Position numbers and translations under genes: made by a program
The notes under the pieces: generated by a model
Told to the model about the DNA's origin: nothing
The model's input: only the letters and a program-made list of their open reading frames with translations
Databases searched by the model: none
Origin: Mycobacterium nebraskense
Lineage (GTDB): Bacteria > Actinomycetota > Actinomycetes > Mycobacteriales > Mycobacteriaceae
Assembly: GCF_002102255.1 (NCBI RefSeq)
Contig: NZ_LQPH01000076.1
Span: 1 to 64,000 of the forward strand
DNA length: 64,000 bases
Direction of reading: 5' to 3'
Part shown: positions 33,398-45,248 of the stretch, piece after piece
Layout of the letters: each line of letters starts with the position of its first letter
How positions within the stretch are numbered: position 1 is the first letter of the stretch

Positions 33398-33709
33398 GTG
33401 GGGAACGGACAAGCCAGGACGGCGGCGACGTTGTGCGCCTGCGGTGCCGCGCTGGTTGTCGCGTTCGGTTGGTCGGCCGGTGACGCGACCGCACGGGCCG
33501 CGACCGCCCCTTCTTCATCGAGCGTGACGCCCGCGCCCCCGCCGACTCCGGGCGGCGCCTTGCCGGTGCAACCCGCCGGCGGGGGCGGCTGCATCATCGG
33601 CCTCAACTGCGGTTGCACGCGCAACTGCCATAAGCCCCACCCGCGTCCGCCCGACGTCGCCGGCGACCCGCAACACGGCGCGCCCGCGCCCGCCCCGCAG
33701 GACCCCTAG
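33398..33709 (+). CDS. Small secreted cysteine-rich protein
   Basis: 103 residues starting at GTG 33398. An N-terminal hydrophobic stretch (TLCACGAALVVAFGW) with Ala-rich ATARA-A after it looks like a Sec signal peptide, followed by a Pro/Ser/Thr-rich linker and the cluster GCIIGLNCGCTRNCHKPH (64-81) with Cys65, 71, 73 and 77. The ending is His/Pro-rich. The C-x5-C-x-C-x3-C spacing suggests a disulfide- or metal-bound knot in an exported protein. I do not assign a family. Confidence 0.68.
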   Translation: MGNGQARTAATLCACGAALVVAFGWSAGDATARAATAPSSSSVTPAPPPTPGGALPVQPAGGGGCIIGLNCGCTRNCHKPHPRPPDVAGDPQHGAPAPAPQDP

Positions 33710-33756
33710 CGGGCGTTAGCAGACGGGGCCGCGCACAGCTTCCCTATCATCTGCTC

Positions 33757-35364
33757 ATGGAGATCGAGTCCTCGCCGTCATTCACCGACGAGGACTTCGC
33801 CCGGTTTCACGCCGCCGGATGGTGGTCTGACACGACGCTGTCGGACGCGGTGCGCCGCAACGCCGAACGGTCCCCGGATCGTCTCGCCTATGTCGACCAT
33901 CCGGGCACCTCGCTAACTTGGCTTCAATTCGACCGTGCCGCAACCGATCTGGCTGAACGTCTGGCTGGGGCGGGGGTGGCGCCCGGCCACCGGGTGGCGG
34001 TGTGGCACGGCGACTCCACCGCCCTCCACGTGCTCTTCGTGGCGATCGAGCGGTGCGGGGCCGTCGTCGTCGGCATCGGCGCGCGCGCGGGCACCCGTGA
34101 GGTCGCGGCGATACTGCGCAGCTCGCAACCGAAGATCCTGATCAGCGACCGGCAGCGCTACGGGGAGGCCGCGACTGTCGCCGACGGGCTTTCGCTGCCC
34201 GCCCTGGTGCTGAGCGCTGATGACGGCCCGCCACGACTGAACATTCGGTTACCGCCCAAGGCGCTCGCAGTCGAGTCCCAACTCGGGCCCGACGAGGTCT
34301 TCCTCATCAACTCCACCTCTGGGACCACCGGCCTGCCCAAGTGCGTGGTGCACACCCAGAATCGTTGGCACTACTTCCACCAGAAGGCCGTCGCCAACGG
34401 GCTGCTGACGACGGAGGACACGTTCCTGCCGGTGATACCGACGCCATTCGGCTTCGGGCTCTGGACCAGCCACACCACGCCGATCTATCTCGGCGCCAGC
34501 GCGGTGATCTTGGAAAGGTTCAGCGCGAGGGCGACCTGCGAGGCGATATCCCGGCACAAGGTCAGCGTGTTGTGTTGTGTGAGCACGCAGTTGACCATGC
34601 TGATGGCGGATCCCGCGATCAGTGGGTATGACCTGAGTTCGCTGCGCGTCGTGTTCACCGGCGGCGAGGCGCTGCCATACCGACCGGCCGTCGAGTTCGA
34701 GGAGCTCACCGGCGCCAAGATTCTGCAGTTCTACGGCTCGAACGAGACCGGAATGCTGAGCGCGACCACGGTCGATGACTCACGCGAGCGCCGGCTGCGC
34801 ACCGGCGGCCGGATCGTCCCCGAGATGGCGGTCCGCCTCTTCGACGGGGAACGGGACGTCACCGCGACGGGACGAGGCCAGCCCGCATGCCGCGGTCCGG
34901 CGACCAGCCTCGGCTACCTCGGCGGGACCGACCACGACAAGCTATTCACCCGAGACGGCTGGATGCGCATGGGCGACATCTGCGAAATCGACACGGATGG
35001 CTATCTGACCGTCACCGGGCGAACCTCCGACTTCATCCTGCGCGGTGGCAAGAACATCAGCGCAACCCAGGTCGAGGATGCTGTCGCCACCCACCCCGCT
35101 ATCGCGGTAGCCGCGGCGGTCGCGATGCCCGATCCGGTGTTCGGCGAAAAGGTCTGCCTCTACGCCGAACTCGTCGACGCGGCCACCCTGGAGCTGCCCG
35201 AGCTGGTCAAACACCTGCTGGCGCTGGGAGTGTCCAAGGAGCTATTGCCCGAACGACTCATCGTGGTCGACGAGCTTCCGCGATCGTCCGGCGGGAAGGT
35301 TGCCAAAGGCCGGCTCCGCGAGGATATTCGAGCCAGAACGGAGGCCGATCATGAATGCTCCTAA
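33757..35364 (+). CDS. Acyl-CoA synthetase / AMP-dependent ligase
   Basis: 535-residue adenylate-forming enzyme. The P-loop is LINSTSGTTGLPKCVVHTQN near 186, FTGGEALPYRPAVEFEELTG follows near 305, the adenine motif is FYGSNETGML near 329, MRMGDICEIDTDGYLTVTGR leads to the hinge DFILRGGKNISA, and the last Lys is in RSSGGKVAKGR near 514. The N-terminus FARFHAAGWWSDTTL is typical of cyclohexanecarboxylate/benzoate-type CoA ligases. The ATG at 33757 is unambiguous. Its stop overlaps the class II aldolase gene by 14 bases. Confidence 0.88.
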   Translation: MEIESSPSFTDEDFARFHAAGWWSDTTLSDAVRRNAERSPDRLAYVDHPGTSLTWLQFDRAATDLAERLAGAGVAPGHRVAVWHGDSTALHVLFVAIERCGAVVVGIGARAGTREVAAILRSSQPKILISDRQRYGEAATVADGLSLPALVLSADDGPPRLNIRLPPKALAVESQLGPDEVFLINSTSGTTGLPKCVVHTQNRWHYFHQKAVANGLLTTEDTFLPVIPTPFGFGLWTSHTTPIYLGASAVILERFSARATCEAISRHKVSVLCCVSTQLTMLMADPAISGYDLSSLRVVFTGGEALPYRPAVEFEELTGAKILQFYGSNETGMLSATTVDDSRERRLRTGGRIVPEMAVRLFDGERDVTATGRGQPACRGPATSLGYLGGTDHDKLFTRDGWMRMGDICEIDTDGYLTVTGRTSDFILRGGKNISATQVEDAVATHPAIAVAAAVAMPDPVFGEKVCLYAELVDAATLELPELVKHLLALGVSKELLPERLIVVDELPRSSGGKVAKGRLREDIRARTEADHECS

Positions 35365-36124
35365 CGCGCGCCGGGGCGGTCTGGAAGTGTGGGCGCCTTC
35401 GGTGGTTCCCCCGATCGGGGTCGAGCTGTCCGACGAGCAGGCGCTCGCCGTGGCCTTCCGCCACCTGGCCGGCATCGGATTCGCCGAGAACATGGCGGGA
35501 CACATCACCTGGCAACCGGACGGTCAGACCGAGATGCTCGTCAATCCGTGGGGGCTGTGGTGGCAGGAGATCACCGCGTCCGATATCTGCGTGGTGGACG
35601 GTGATGCCCGGGTGCTGCGCGGCCGTTGGGATGTCACTCCGGCGATCCATATCCACACCGAGCTGCACCGCGTCCGCGACGATGCCCGAGTGGTCATCCA
35701 CAATCATCCGTACTACGTCTGCGTGCTCGCGGCGCTGGGCAGGCTGCCCGAATTGGTGCACCAAACCGGTTCACTCTTCCTCGATGACCTGTGCCTGGTG
35801 GACACCTACGACGGCGAGATCGACAGCCCCGCCCGCGCGGCCGAACTGGCGGCCCGCATCGGGGCCGCGAACCTGACGATCCTGGCCAACCACGGCGTCA
35901 TCGCGACCGGCCGCAACCTGGCCGAGGCCGTCTACCGAGCGGCGTCGATCGAACGGGTATGCAAGCTGGCCTACGATGTGCTGCTCACCGGCAAGGAACC
36001 CGTGGCCATGAAGTGGTCGGACATGGCGGGCATGCAGCGGTCCCTCACCGAACGCGCCGCCGACGTGTACTGGGCCGGCGCGGCCAGGATGACCATCAAG
36101 GCCCATCCCGATGTGCTCACGTGA
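35351..36124 (+). CDS. Class II aldolase/adducin-fold protein
   Basis: 257-residue zinc aldolase-fold protein. Motifs are RHLAGIGFAENMAGHIT near 37, the metal ligands in HIHTELH and HNHPYYV (about 98-120), and TILANHGVIATGRNLAEAV near 194 with the third His. Such proteins do retro-aldol or decarboxylation chemistry on sugar phosphates or on side products of aromatic breakdown. ATG 35351 sits inside the synthetase gene and is coupled to it. The amidohydrolase gene follows after 59 bases, so these three probably act in one pathway. Confidence 0.88.
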   Translation: MNAPNARRGGLEVWAPSVVPPIGVELSDEQALAVAFRHLAGIGFAENMAGHITWQPDGQTEMLVNPWGLWWQEITASDICVVDGDARVLRGRWDVTPAIHIHTELHRVRDDARVVIHNHPYYVCVLAALGRLPELVHQTGSLFLDDLCLVDTYDGEIDSPARAAELAARIGAANLTILANHGVIATGRNLAEAVYRAASIERVCKLAYDVLLTGKEPVAMKWSDMAGMQRSLTERAADVYWAGAARMTIKAHPDVLT

Positions 36125-36183
36125 ACCGCACCGGAAGCCGTGACTTCAGACTCGACAACGGTGCCGCGCAAGGAGATTGACGA

Positions 36184-37452
36184 GTGAAATCGATCGACGA
36201 GCTGGCCGGCAACCTGAACTTCACCACCGCCAAGACCGGCGAGCAGCGCTCGGTCACCTTCCTGCCGGACCCGCCGCGCGCACCGCGTCGCTACACGGTG
36301 ATCTCGGTCGATGATCACATCGTCGAACCACCGGACACCTTCACCGGACGGCTGCCGCGCAAGTTCGCCGACCGCGCGCCCAAAGTCGTGGAGACCGAGA
36401 GCGGGGGACAGACCTGGGTCTACGACGGCCGGGAACTGCCCAACGTCGGCTTCAACGCCGTCGTCGGCCGACCGGTGGCGGAGTACGGCTTCGAGCCGGT
36501 CCGATTCGACGAAATGCGCAGGGGCGCCTGGGACATCCACGAGCGCGTCAAGGACATGGACCTGAACGGCATCTACGCCTCGCTAAATTTCCCGTCCTTC
36601 CTGCCCGGCTTCGCCGGCCAGCGGCTGCAGCAGGTGACCAGCGACCGCGACTTGGCGCTGGCCTCGGTGCGCGCATGGAACGACTGGCATTTCGAGGTGT
36701 GGGCGGGCTCGTATCCCGAACGCATCATTGCATGCCAGTTGCCATGGCTGCTGGACCCCGAGCTCGGCGCGCAGATGATCTACGAGAACGCCGAACGTGG
36801 GTTCCACGCCGTCACTTTCAGCGAGAACCCGGCGATGTTGGGATTGCCGAGCATTCACTCGAAGCACTGGGACCCGATGATGGCGGCGTGCGCCGAGACG
36901 GACACCGTCGTGAACCTGCATATCGGGTCGTCGGGGTCCTCGCCGTCCACCACTGACGACGCGCCGCCGGACGTGCAGGGCGTGTTGTTCTTCGCCTACG
37001 CCATCTCGGCGGCGGTCGACTGGCTGTACTCCGGCCTGCCCAGCAGGTTTCCCAACCTGAAGATCTGTCTGTCGGAAGGCGGAATCGGCTGGGTCGCCGG
37101 GCTGCTGGATCGCCTCGACCACATGCTCAGCTATCACGCGATGTACGGCACCTGGCAGGCCCTGGGCGAAAGTCTGACTCCCGCGGAGGTTTTCACGAGG
37201 AATTTCTGGTTCTGCGCGGTGGAGGACAAATCGTCGTTCGTGCAGCGGGACCGGATCGGCGTGGACAACATCATGCTGGAAGCGGACTACCCGCATTGCG
37301 ACTCGACCTGGCCGCACACCCAGCAGACGATCCACGAACAAATCGGCGACCTGCCTCCCGATGTGATTCGTAAGTTCAGCTGGGAGAACGCGTCTCGCCT
37401 GTACCGCCACCCGGTGCCGGTGGAGGTGCAGCGCGATCCCGAGGCGTTCTAG
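36184..37452 (+). CDS. Amidohydrolase_2 family protein
   Basis: 422-residue amidohydrolase-2 TIM-barrel. The first metal motif is ISVDDHIVEPP near 39, with LNFPSFLPGF near 133, HIGSSGSSPS near 247, LSEGGIGWVAGLLDRLDHML near 298 and the final acid in MLEADYPHCDSTWPHTQ near 361. GTG 36184 has AAGGAG upstream. The family is frequent in mycobacterial degradation clusters. It follows the synthetase and aldolase genes and is the last gene of that unit; 193 bases separate it from the MarR gene. Confidence 0.88.
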   Translation: MKSIDELAGNLNFTTAKTGEQRSVTFLPDPPRAPRRYTVISVDDHIVEPPDTFTGRLPRKFADRAPKVVETESGGQTWVYDGRELPNVGFNAVVGRPVAEYGFEPVRFDEMRRGAWDIHERVKDMDLNGIYASLNFPSFLPGFAGQRLQQVTSDRDLALASVRAWNDWHFEVWAGSYPERIIACQLPWLLDPELGAQMIYENAERGFHAVTFSENPAMLGLPSIHSKHWDPMMAACAETDTVVNLHIGSSGSSPSTTDDAPPDVQGVLFFAYAISAAVDWLYSGLPSRFPNLKICLSEGGIGWVAGLLDRLDHMLSYHAMYGTWQALGESLTPAEVFTRNFWFCAVEDKSSFVQRDRIGVDNIMLEADYPHCDSTWPHTQQTIHEQIGDLPPDVIRKFSWENASRLYRHPVPVEVQRDPEAF

Positions 37453-37603
37453 CTGCGACGCCCCGTATGGAGTAACCCGCCGGCGCAGTGAGCACAATGC
37501 GCAATAGCGCAGAATCGCCGGTTGCCATTGCGCACGAGCGCGTGAAAACAACGAGCAGGCCGCTCTGGCTGGGAACGCTCTTCCACGATTCGTCCAGCTA
37601 TCG

Positions 37604-37625
37604 TAAACTACGTTTAGTATGTACT
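37604..37625. promoter_or_regulatory. Overlapping dyads upstream of MarR gene
   Basis: TAAAC-TAC-GTTTA at 37604-37616 and AGTA-TG-TACT at 37616-37625 are two short perfect inverted repeats that share one base. They lie about 21-42 bases before the MarR start codon, a place where such regulators usually bind their own promoter. The region is A/T-rich compared with its surroundings. Confidence 0.5.
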
Positions 37626-37645
37626 GAACGAGCTGACGGAGGGCC

Positions 37646-38116
37646 ATGTCCCCGGAAGAGGCCGAGTTCGTCGACCGCCTCGGACTGTTCTTCGAGCTGC
37701 TCGGTGCCACCCGCACCATGGGCCGGGTATACGGGTGGCTACTGATCTGTGATCCGCCGCAGCAGTCCTTGACCCAGCTGGCCGACGCGTTATCGGTGAG
37801 TAAGGCCTCCATCAGTACCGTTGCCCGGCAGCTGCTGGAGGGCGGCATGGTGGAACGGTTGCCGAGCCCGGACCGCCAACACCTCTACCGGGTCACGCCG
37901 GGTGGGTTCACCAGTGTTCTGGAAACGCAGCTGTCGCTGATGCGGTTAGGGATCGAGCCCGCCGAGTTCGCCCTTTCCGTGCTGGGTGAGGACCGTGCCG
38001 AACAGCGGCAGCGTGTCGAGGATTTCCGCGATTTCTGCGAGTTCTGCACCCAGGGCTACCGCGACCAGCTCATGCAGATGTGGACCGAGTATCGGGCGGG
38101 AAGGAATAAGACATGA
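37646..38116 (+). CDS. MarR/GbsR-like transcriptional regulator
   Basis: 156-residue winged-helix protein: FFELLGATRTMGRVYGWLLI forms the first helices, and the DNA-reading unit is SLTQLADALSVSKASISTVA with the wing LLEGGMVERLPSPDRQHLYR. This is the GbsR type often paired with an effector gene. ATG 37646 follows GGAGGGCC. The stop overlaps the start of a methyltransferase gene by four bases, so the regulator and enzyme are co-expressed. Self-regulation through the dyad upstream is inferred. Confidence 0.88.
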   Translation: MSPEEAEFVDRLGLFFELLGATRTMGRVYGWLLICDPPQQSLTQLADALSVSKASISTVARQLLEGGMVERLPSPDRQHLYRVTPGGFTSVLETQLSLMRLGIEPAEFALSVLGEDRAEQRQRVEDFRDFCEFCTQGYRDQLMQMWTEYRAGRNKT

Positions 38117-38928
38117 CGACGACCAAAGTTGACTTCACCGGTGTGCCGTGGGGCTCGGTGGAGTGGACGAACCTTGTCACGCTGTATCTGCGCGCTCACG
38201 AAAGCCGTTCGCGCCGACCCATTTTGGGTGACAAGGCGGCCGCCGAAGCCGTGGACCGGATCGACTATGACTTCAAGCGAATCCACCGAAGCTCGCTGCC
38301 GGCGTCGAACCAGTACCTGGTCGCCCTGCGCGCCAAGCAGCTCGACGAGTGGTGCGCGGATTTCCTGCGGCGTCACCCCGACGCGGTGGTGCTGCACCTG
38401 GGCTGCGGCCTGGACGGCCGCGCCTTCCGGCTCGCGTTGCCGGCGTCGGTCTTGTGGTTCGACGTCGACCAACCCGGTGTCATCGAGCTGCGGCGGCGCC
38501 TCTACGACGACACCGAGCGGTACCGGATGATCGGCTCCTCGGTGACCGACCCGGAGTGGCTGGAGCAGATCCCGACTGGACGCCCCACGCTTGTGGTCGC
38601 CGAGGGCCTGCTGATGTATTTGACCGAGCAGCAGGTGCGGCAGCTGCTCCAACGCTTGACCGACCGATTCGAGTGTGGCGAAATGCATTTCGACACGTTG
38701 TCGGCGCTGGCGCCGCTGCTGTCCAGGGTGTTCACCAGGGGAATCATCAAGTGGGGCATCCGCGACGCGCGGGAGCTGCAGACGTGGAACCCCAGGCTGC
38801 GGCTGCTAGAGCAGTCACCTGCGTTGGCCGGTTACCAGAAAATCGAATCGACCGCGGTTCGGTTCATGTACACGCTGACGTGCGCAACGCCCGGCGGCCG
38901 ATACGACGTGCTGAACCGCTTCGCATAC

Positions 38929-38934
<6 letters not shown>
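38113..38934 (+). CDS. Class I SAM-dependent methyltransferase (PPM/LCMT-like)
   Basis: 273-residue O-methyltransferase resembling the leucine carboxyl methyltransferase group. The SAM motif is VVLHLGCGLDGRAFRL near 92, with FDVDQPGVIELRR near 116 and VVAEGLLMYLTEQQVRQLL near 161. NQYLVALRAKQLDEW precedes motif I as in the family. The natural substrate is probably a carboxylate or hydroxyl group of a small molecule. ATG 38113 overlaps the MarR stop, and the 3' end overlaps the convergent nitronate monooxygenase gene by six bases. Confidence 0.87.
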
Positions 38935-41666
<2,732 letters not shown>

Positions 41667-41667
<1 letters not shown>

Positions 41668-42899
41668 TGGCTGAGAAGACCACCTGCGCGATCATCGGTG
41701 GCGGCCCGGCCGGCATGGTCCTGGGGCTGCTACTGGCTCGGGCGGGCGTGCAAGTCACCCTGATGGAGAAGCACGGCGACTTCCTGCGCGACTTCCGCGG
41801 TGACACGGTCCATCCGACGACGATGCGACTGCTCGACGAGCTGGGTTTGTGGGAGCCCTTCGCGGCCTTGCCTTTCACCGAGGTCCGCACCGCGAAACTC
41901 GAGTCCAACGGGCGGTCGGTGACCTACGTCGACTTCGAGCGGTTGCGCCAGCCCCATCCCTTCGTCGCGATGGTGCCGCAGTGGGACTTGCTCAATCTGC
42001 TAGCGGATGCGGCACAGGTGGAGCCGAGCTTCTCGCTGCGGATGAACACCGAAGTCACCGGGCTGCTGTGGGAGGCCGGCAGGGTTGCTGGAGTGCGCTA
42101 CTGCGGGCCCGACGGCCCCGGCGAATTGCGGGCCGAGCTGACCGTTGCCTGCGACGGCCGTTGGTCGATCGCGCATCACGAGGCCGGACTGAAGGCGCGC
42201 GAATACCCGGTGAAGTTCGACGTGTGGTGGTTTCGGTTGCCGCACAACGAAGACACGGAGTACTCGTTCTTGCCGCGCCTCGGTCCGGGTAAGGGTCTTG
42301 CCGTGATCCCGCGGGAGGGCTACTTCCAGATCGCCTACCTCGGGCCCAAGGGCACCGACGCCCAATTGCGGGCGCGTGGCATCGAAGCGTTCCGGCGCGA
42401 CGTCGAAGAGTTGCTACCCGATATGCCGGAGTCGGTGGCGGCGCTGCAATCCATGGACGACGTCAAACATCTGGACGTGCACGTGAATCGGCTGCGCCGT
42501 TGGCACACCGAGGGGCTGTTGTGCATCGGTGATGCGGCGCACGCGATGTCGCCGCTGGGCGGCGTCGGCATCAACCTGGCGATCCAGGACGCCGTAGCGG
42601 CCGCGACCGTGCTGGCCGAACCGCTGCGACGGCACCGGGTCGGCGGCCGCGACCTCGCCGCGGTGCACCGCCGCCGCGTGTTCCCCACGGTGGTGACGCA
42701 ACTGGTGCAGCGGGTGCTGCACCGGATGTTGCTCGGGCCGTTGTTGCGCGGGGCGGACCCCACGCCGCCCGCGGCGCTGCTCGGCGTGATGCGACGGTTG
42801 CCATGGCTGTCGGCCGTGCCGGCTTACTTCGTCGGCGTTGGAGTGCGACCCGAGCATGCGCCGTCGTTTGCGCGCCGGGCGCCCGGGCCGGCTACCTAG
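41667..42899 (+). CDS. FAD-dependent aromatic-type monooxygenase (PHBH family)
   Basis: 410-residue class A flavoprotein monooxygenase: dinucleotide fold IIGGGPAGMVLGLLLARAGV near 9, LMEKHGDFLRDFRGDTVHP near 32, the DG motif VACDGRWSIAH near 158, and the second FAD motif CIGDAAHAMSPLGGVGINLA near 287. These enzymes hydroxylate phenols or epoxidise rings with NAD(P)H. It starts on the last base of the sulfatase gene, so desulfation followed by hydroxylation is a reasonable guess. Its end overlaps the convergent isomerase gene by eight bases. Confidence 0.9.
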
Positions 42900-43710
42900 G
42901 CTGAATCTCCGACAACAGCCGACGCGCCGCCTCGACGCACGGCCGGAGCCGGTCGATCGGGCTGATGCCCGCCAGCGCCAGCGATCGTCTCGGCACTTCG
43001 AGTTCGATCCCGATGTCAGGCGGAAGCGCGGAAAGGATGTCGCCGAGCGGTAGTTCACCTTCGCCGGGAACCATGCGCTCAAACATGGCTTCCTCCATGT
43101 AGTTGTCCATGCGTGGCTGCAGTGTCGTGTCGTTGAGTTGGGCGTAGCCGATGTGGTCGGAGGCAATGGCTGCGACGTCGGCGGGGCTGGATCCGGACCG
43201 CACCAAGTGCATGGTGTCGATCAGCAATCGGAAATCGGACCGCCCGACGTATTCGCGGGCGGCCAGTGCGGTGGCCAAGTCGCCGACCGTCAGCCCGGGC
43301 ACCGGTTCGACGACGGTCTGGATGCCGCGCTGGGCGGCAAGTTCCGTCAGGACCGCGAACTGGTCGAAGGTGCGGCTCAGATCGGGATCCAGGCTCACGA
43401 CGTCGATCTGCGGAACACCGAGCTCAGCCAACGCGTCGAGATCCGCGGTGAACCCATGCGTATCGGAGCCGGGCAGCACCAGGAATCCGTCGCCGAGCGA
43501 GATCTGCACGCCGCGGTGATCCATGGCGGCAAGCATGTCTCGCCTGAGTGCGGCGTCCTTCAAAGAAAAAGGAGGATAACCCAGCGGCACCAATGGCAGT
43601 CCCTGCACGACCGTCGAGATAAATCGACAGCCGAGATCTCCGGCGAGATCGACGAACTCCACCGGCGGAAGGCCGAATGCGCTGAGAAAGCCGACAGCAA
43701 ACTGGTCCAT
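42892..43710 (-). CDS. Xylose-isomerase-like TIM-barrel protein
   Basis: 272-residue sugar phosphate isomerase/epimerase-type barrel: FAVGFLSAFGLPPVEFV at the start, ISLGDGFLVLPGSDTHGF near 70, VVEPVPGLTVGDLA near 132, FRLLIDTMHLVRSGSSPADV near 160, IGYAQLND near 188 and a final Glu-containing strand GIELEVPRRS. The Glu, Asp, His and Glu metal ligands of the fold appear kept. ATG 43710 is preceded by GGAACGAAA and removes a poorly supported TTG-started extension to 43761. Its specific reaction is unknown; hydroxypyruvate isomerase and dehydroshikimate dehydratase are relatives. Confidence 0.83.
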   Translation of the reverse strand: MDQFAVGFLSAFGLPPVEFVDLAGDLGCRFISTVVQGLPLVPLGYPPFSLKDAALRRDMLAAMDHRGVQISLGDGFLVLPGSDTHGFTADLDALAELGVPQIDVVSLDPDLSRTFDQFAVLTELAAQRGIQTVVEPVPGLTVGDLATALAAREYVGRSDFRLLIDTMHLVRSGSSPADVAAIASDHIGYAQLNDTTLQPRMDNYMEEAMFERMVPGEGELPLGDILSALPPDIGIELEVPRRSLALAGISPIDRLRPCVEAARRLLSEIQPR

Positions 43711-43797
43711 TTTCGTTCCGGTAAAGAACCCTACAAGCGGCCCAGCCGCGTTACCGGCCAAAACGATGGCTAGGCCACCAGCTGGCTACGGCCGGGT

Positions 43798-43824
43798 TTG
43801 ACATTCCGAAAAGGAGGGTAACCT
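43798..43824 (+). promoter_or_regulatory. Possible SigA-type promoter
   Basis: TTGACA at 43798-43803 is followed after 15 bases by TAACCT at 43819-43824. It lies about 100 bases before the small secreted protein gene, which has the same orientation. The -35 is a consensus match, but the spacing is short and the -10 weak. Confidence 0.35.
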
Positions 43825-43922
43825 CGACACACACCAATTCATTGGGTCGCGAATCGGTCCACACGCGGGACACCGCTCACGTCGGGCGGAGCCCGGGGAC
43901 TGAAAGAAGGCGATAAATCACC

Positions 43923-44171
43923 ATGATTATGAAGAAAATCGCAAGTGCGGCCGCAATCGCTGGCGCACTGGGTGCTGCCACCCTCGGATTCGGTGCAGGT
44001 GTGGCACAAGCTGATCCCGGCCCATGGATACCACCGGGTCCGCCGGGTCCGCACGTCGTCGACCATGGTCCTTGGAATCCGCTGCCACCTGGGCAGATCA
44101 AGCAGATTTGTCCCTGGCAGTCGCCGCCCGGCCATTGGGTTGGCGGTCCGCACGGGGTTCCCTGTACCTGA
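43923..44171 (+). CDS. Small secreted Pro/Gly-rich protein
   Basis: 82 residues with a clear Sec signal peptide: MKKIASAAAIAGALGAATLG, then AGVAQA before DPGPW, so cleavage after AQA would leave a mature chain of about 50 residues. The mature part is Pro/Gly/Trp/His-rich (PGPPGPHVVDHGPWNPLPPG) with Cys in QICPW and at GVPCT that may form one disulfide. Two start codons, 43923 and 43929, are possible. Small exported proteins of this kind are common in mycobacteria, with no known function. A short hairpin follows the stop. Confidence 0.8.
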   Translation: MIMKKIASAAAIAGALGAATLGFGAGVAQADPGPWIPPGPPGPHVVDHGPWNPLPPGQIKQICPWQSPPGHWVGGPHGVPCT

Positions 44172-44204
44172 GCTCGCTTGAGTTCCCGGAGCTAACACGA
44201 TGCC

Positions 44205-44238
44205 CGCCCGCCCTGTTGTTCGGCAGGGAGGGATGTGG
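44205..44238 (+). terminator. GC-rich hairpin, possible terminator
   Basis: CCCTG (44211-44215), loop TTGTTCGG and CAGGG (44224-44228) form a stem that can be extended with one mismatch by the flanking CCG and AGG. It starts 33 bases after the stop of the small secreted protein. There is no T-tract, as is usual in mycobacteria, so termination is not certain. Confidence 0.4.
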
Positions 44239-44264
44239 GCTATCGCCGACGGCTCTTTACTGAC

Positions 44265-44280
44265 ACTACGAATATAGAGT
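44265..44280. promoter_or_regulatory. Operator-like site, copy A (before TetR gene)
   Basis: ACTACGAATATAGAGT matches the site before the P450 operon at 13 of its 16 positions. The half-sites read (A)CTA and TAGAG with six bases between. It lies 31 bases upstream of the TetR start codon and is probably an autoregulatory site. Confidence 0.6.
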
Positions 44281-44311
44281 AATCTCCGGGTCCAAGATCA
44301 CGGGACCCGGT

Positions 44312-44998
44312 ATGGACAAACGACGAAAGCCTAACCCTGCGGAGCGCCGCCGCGACTTATGCGATGCGGCGATCCAGTTGTTGGCCGACGACGGGGCCAA
44401 GGGATTGAGCCACCTCAAAGTCGACCGCAAAGCCGGCGTGCCCGACGGCACCACCTCGTTCTATTTCCGCACCCGCTCGGCGCTGCTGCGCGCCGCGGCC
44501 GAGCGGCTGGCCGAGTTGGACCTCGCCGAGCTGCAATCGGTGGCGGACAGCTCGACCGATCAGAAAGACGATGCCTCACCCTCGCGGTTGTCGCAGGTGG
44601 TCATTCAGGCCGCCACTGACCCGCAGTTGTCGCGGACCAAGGCCCGGTACGAGCTGACGATGCAAGCCACTCGCGACCCGGCGCTCGCCGCGATCTTGCA
44701 GCAGGCCACGGACGAGTTCACCAAGTTGCATCGGGAGATCCTCGTGCAACTGATGCCACACGGCGCGGACCTGGAACCGGCGGTAGTCGAGGACCTCAGC
44801 AACGTCACACTGACGTTTATCAACGGTCTGCTGCAGCGGCTCGCCCATGGCGACCGGTTCATCGATACCGCGGAGCAGCTGGACGGGATCTTGTCCGCGA
44901 TGGCGGCGGGGATTCTCAAAAGTCCGAACAAGGGGCGCCTGACACGGAGCGACGGCCTGCCACCAGCGCGCCGCAGCCGGGTAGCCGGATCCGGGTGA
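44312..44998 (+). CDS. TetR-family regulator of P450 operon (inferred)
   Basis: 228-residue TetR protein. A basic N-terminus MDKRRKPNPAERRRDLCDAA is followed by the helix-turn-helix LSHLKVDRKAGVPDGTTSFY and then FRTRSALLRAAAERL. The C-terminal region after LTRSDGLPPARRSRV is Arg-rich. An operator-like site precedes its own gene and a nearly identical one precedes the P450 operon that begins 251 bases downstream, so it probably represses both. The ligand would be a substrate or CoA intermediate of that operon. ATG 44312 is the only well-placed start. Confidence 0.88.
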   Translation: MDKRRKPNPAERRRDLCDAAIQLLADDGAKGLSHLKVDRKAGVPDGTTSFYFRTRSALLRAAAERLAELDLAELQSVADSSTDQKDDASPSRLSQVVIQAATDPQLSRTKARYELTMQATRDPALAAILQQATDEFTKLHREILVQLMPHGADLEPAVVEDLSNVTLTFINGLLQRLAHGDRFIDTAEQLDGILSAMAAGILKSPNKGRLTRSDGLPPARRSRVAGSG

Positions 44999-45060
44999 GC
45001 GTGCGGGCCGGACACGGCGTACGTGGCTCTGGCTCTTGCCAGGGCACCCGCTGTATGGTT

Positions 45061-45076
45061 CTCTACGAGAATAGAG
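45061..45076. promoter_or_regulatory. Operator-like site, copy B (before P450 operon)
   Basis: CTCTA-CGAGAA-TAGAG is a perfect five-base inverted repeat with a six-base spacer. It shares CTACGAnnATAGAGTAA with the site before the adjacent TetR gene at 44265-44280. It lies 173 bases before the P450 start codon, which implies a long leader or a promoter further downstream; TATAAA at 45148 is a possible -10. Confidence 0.62.
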
Positions 45077-45248
45077 TAAGTCCACGTTCGCGGGCCATTT
45101 CAGCCAAAACCCGTGTGCACGTGCGAGCAATATGATTAAGCGGAGTGTATAAATTGGCCGAGCCCAATCCGGCGCTGACAGACCGGCAGCGCCGGCACTG
45201 TCGTAGCCGGTGCGGGCGCCCGGAAACGCCTGCAGTAGGAGGGATTTC

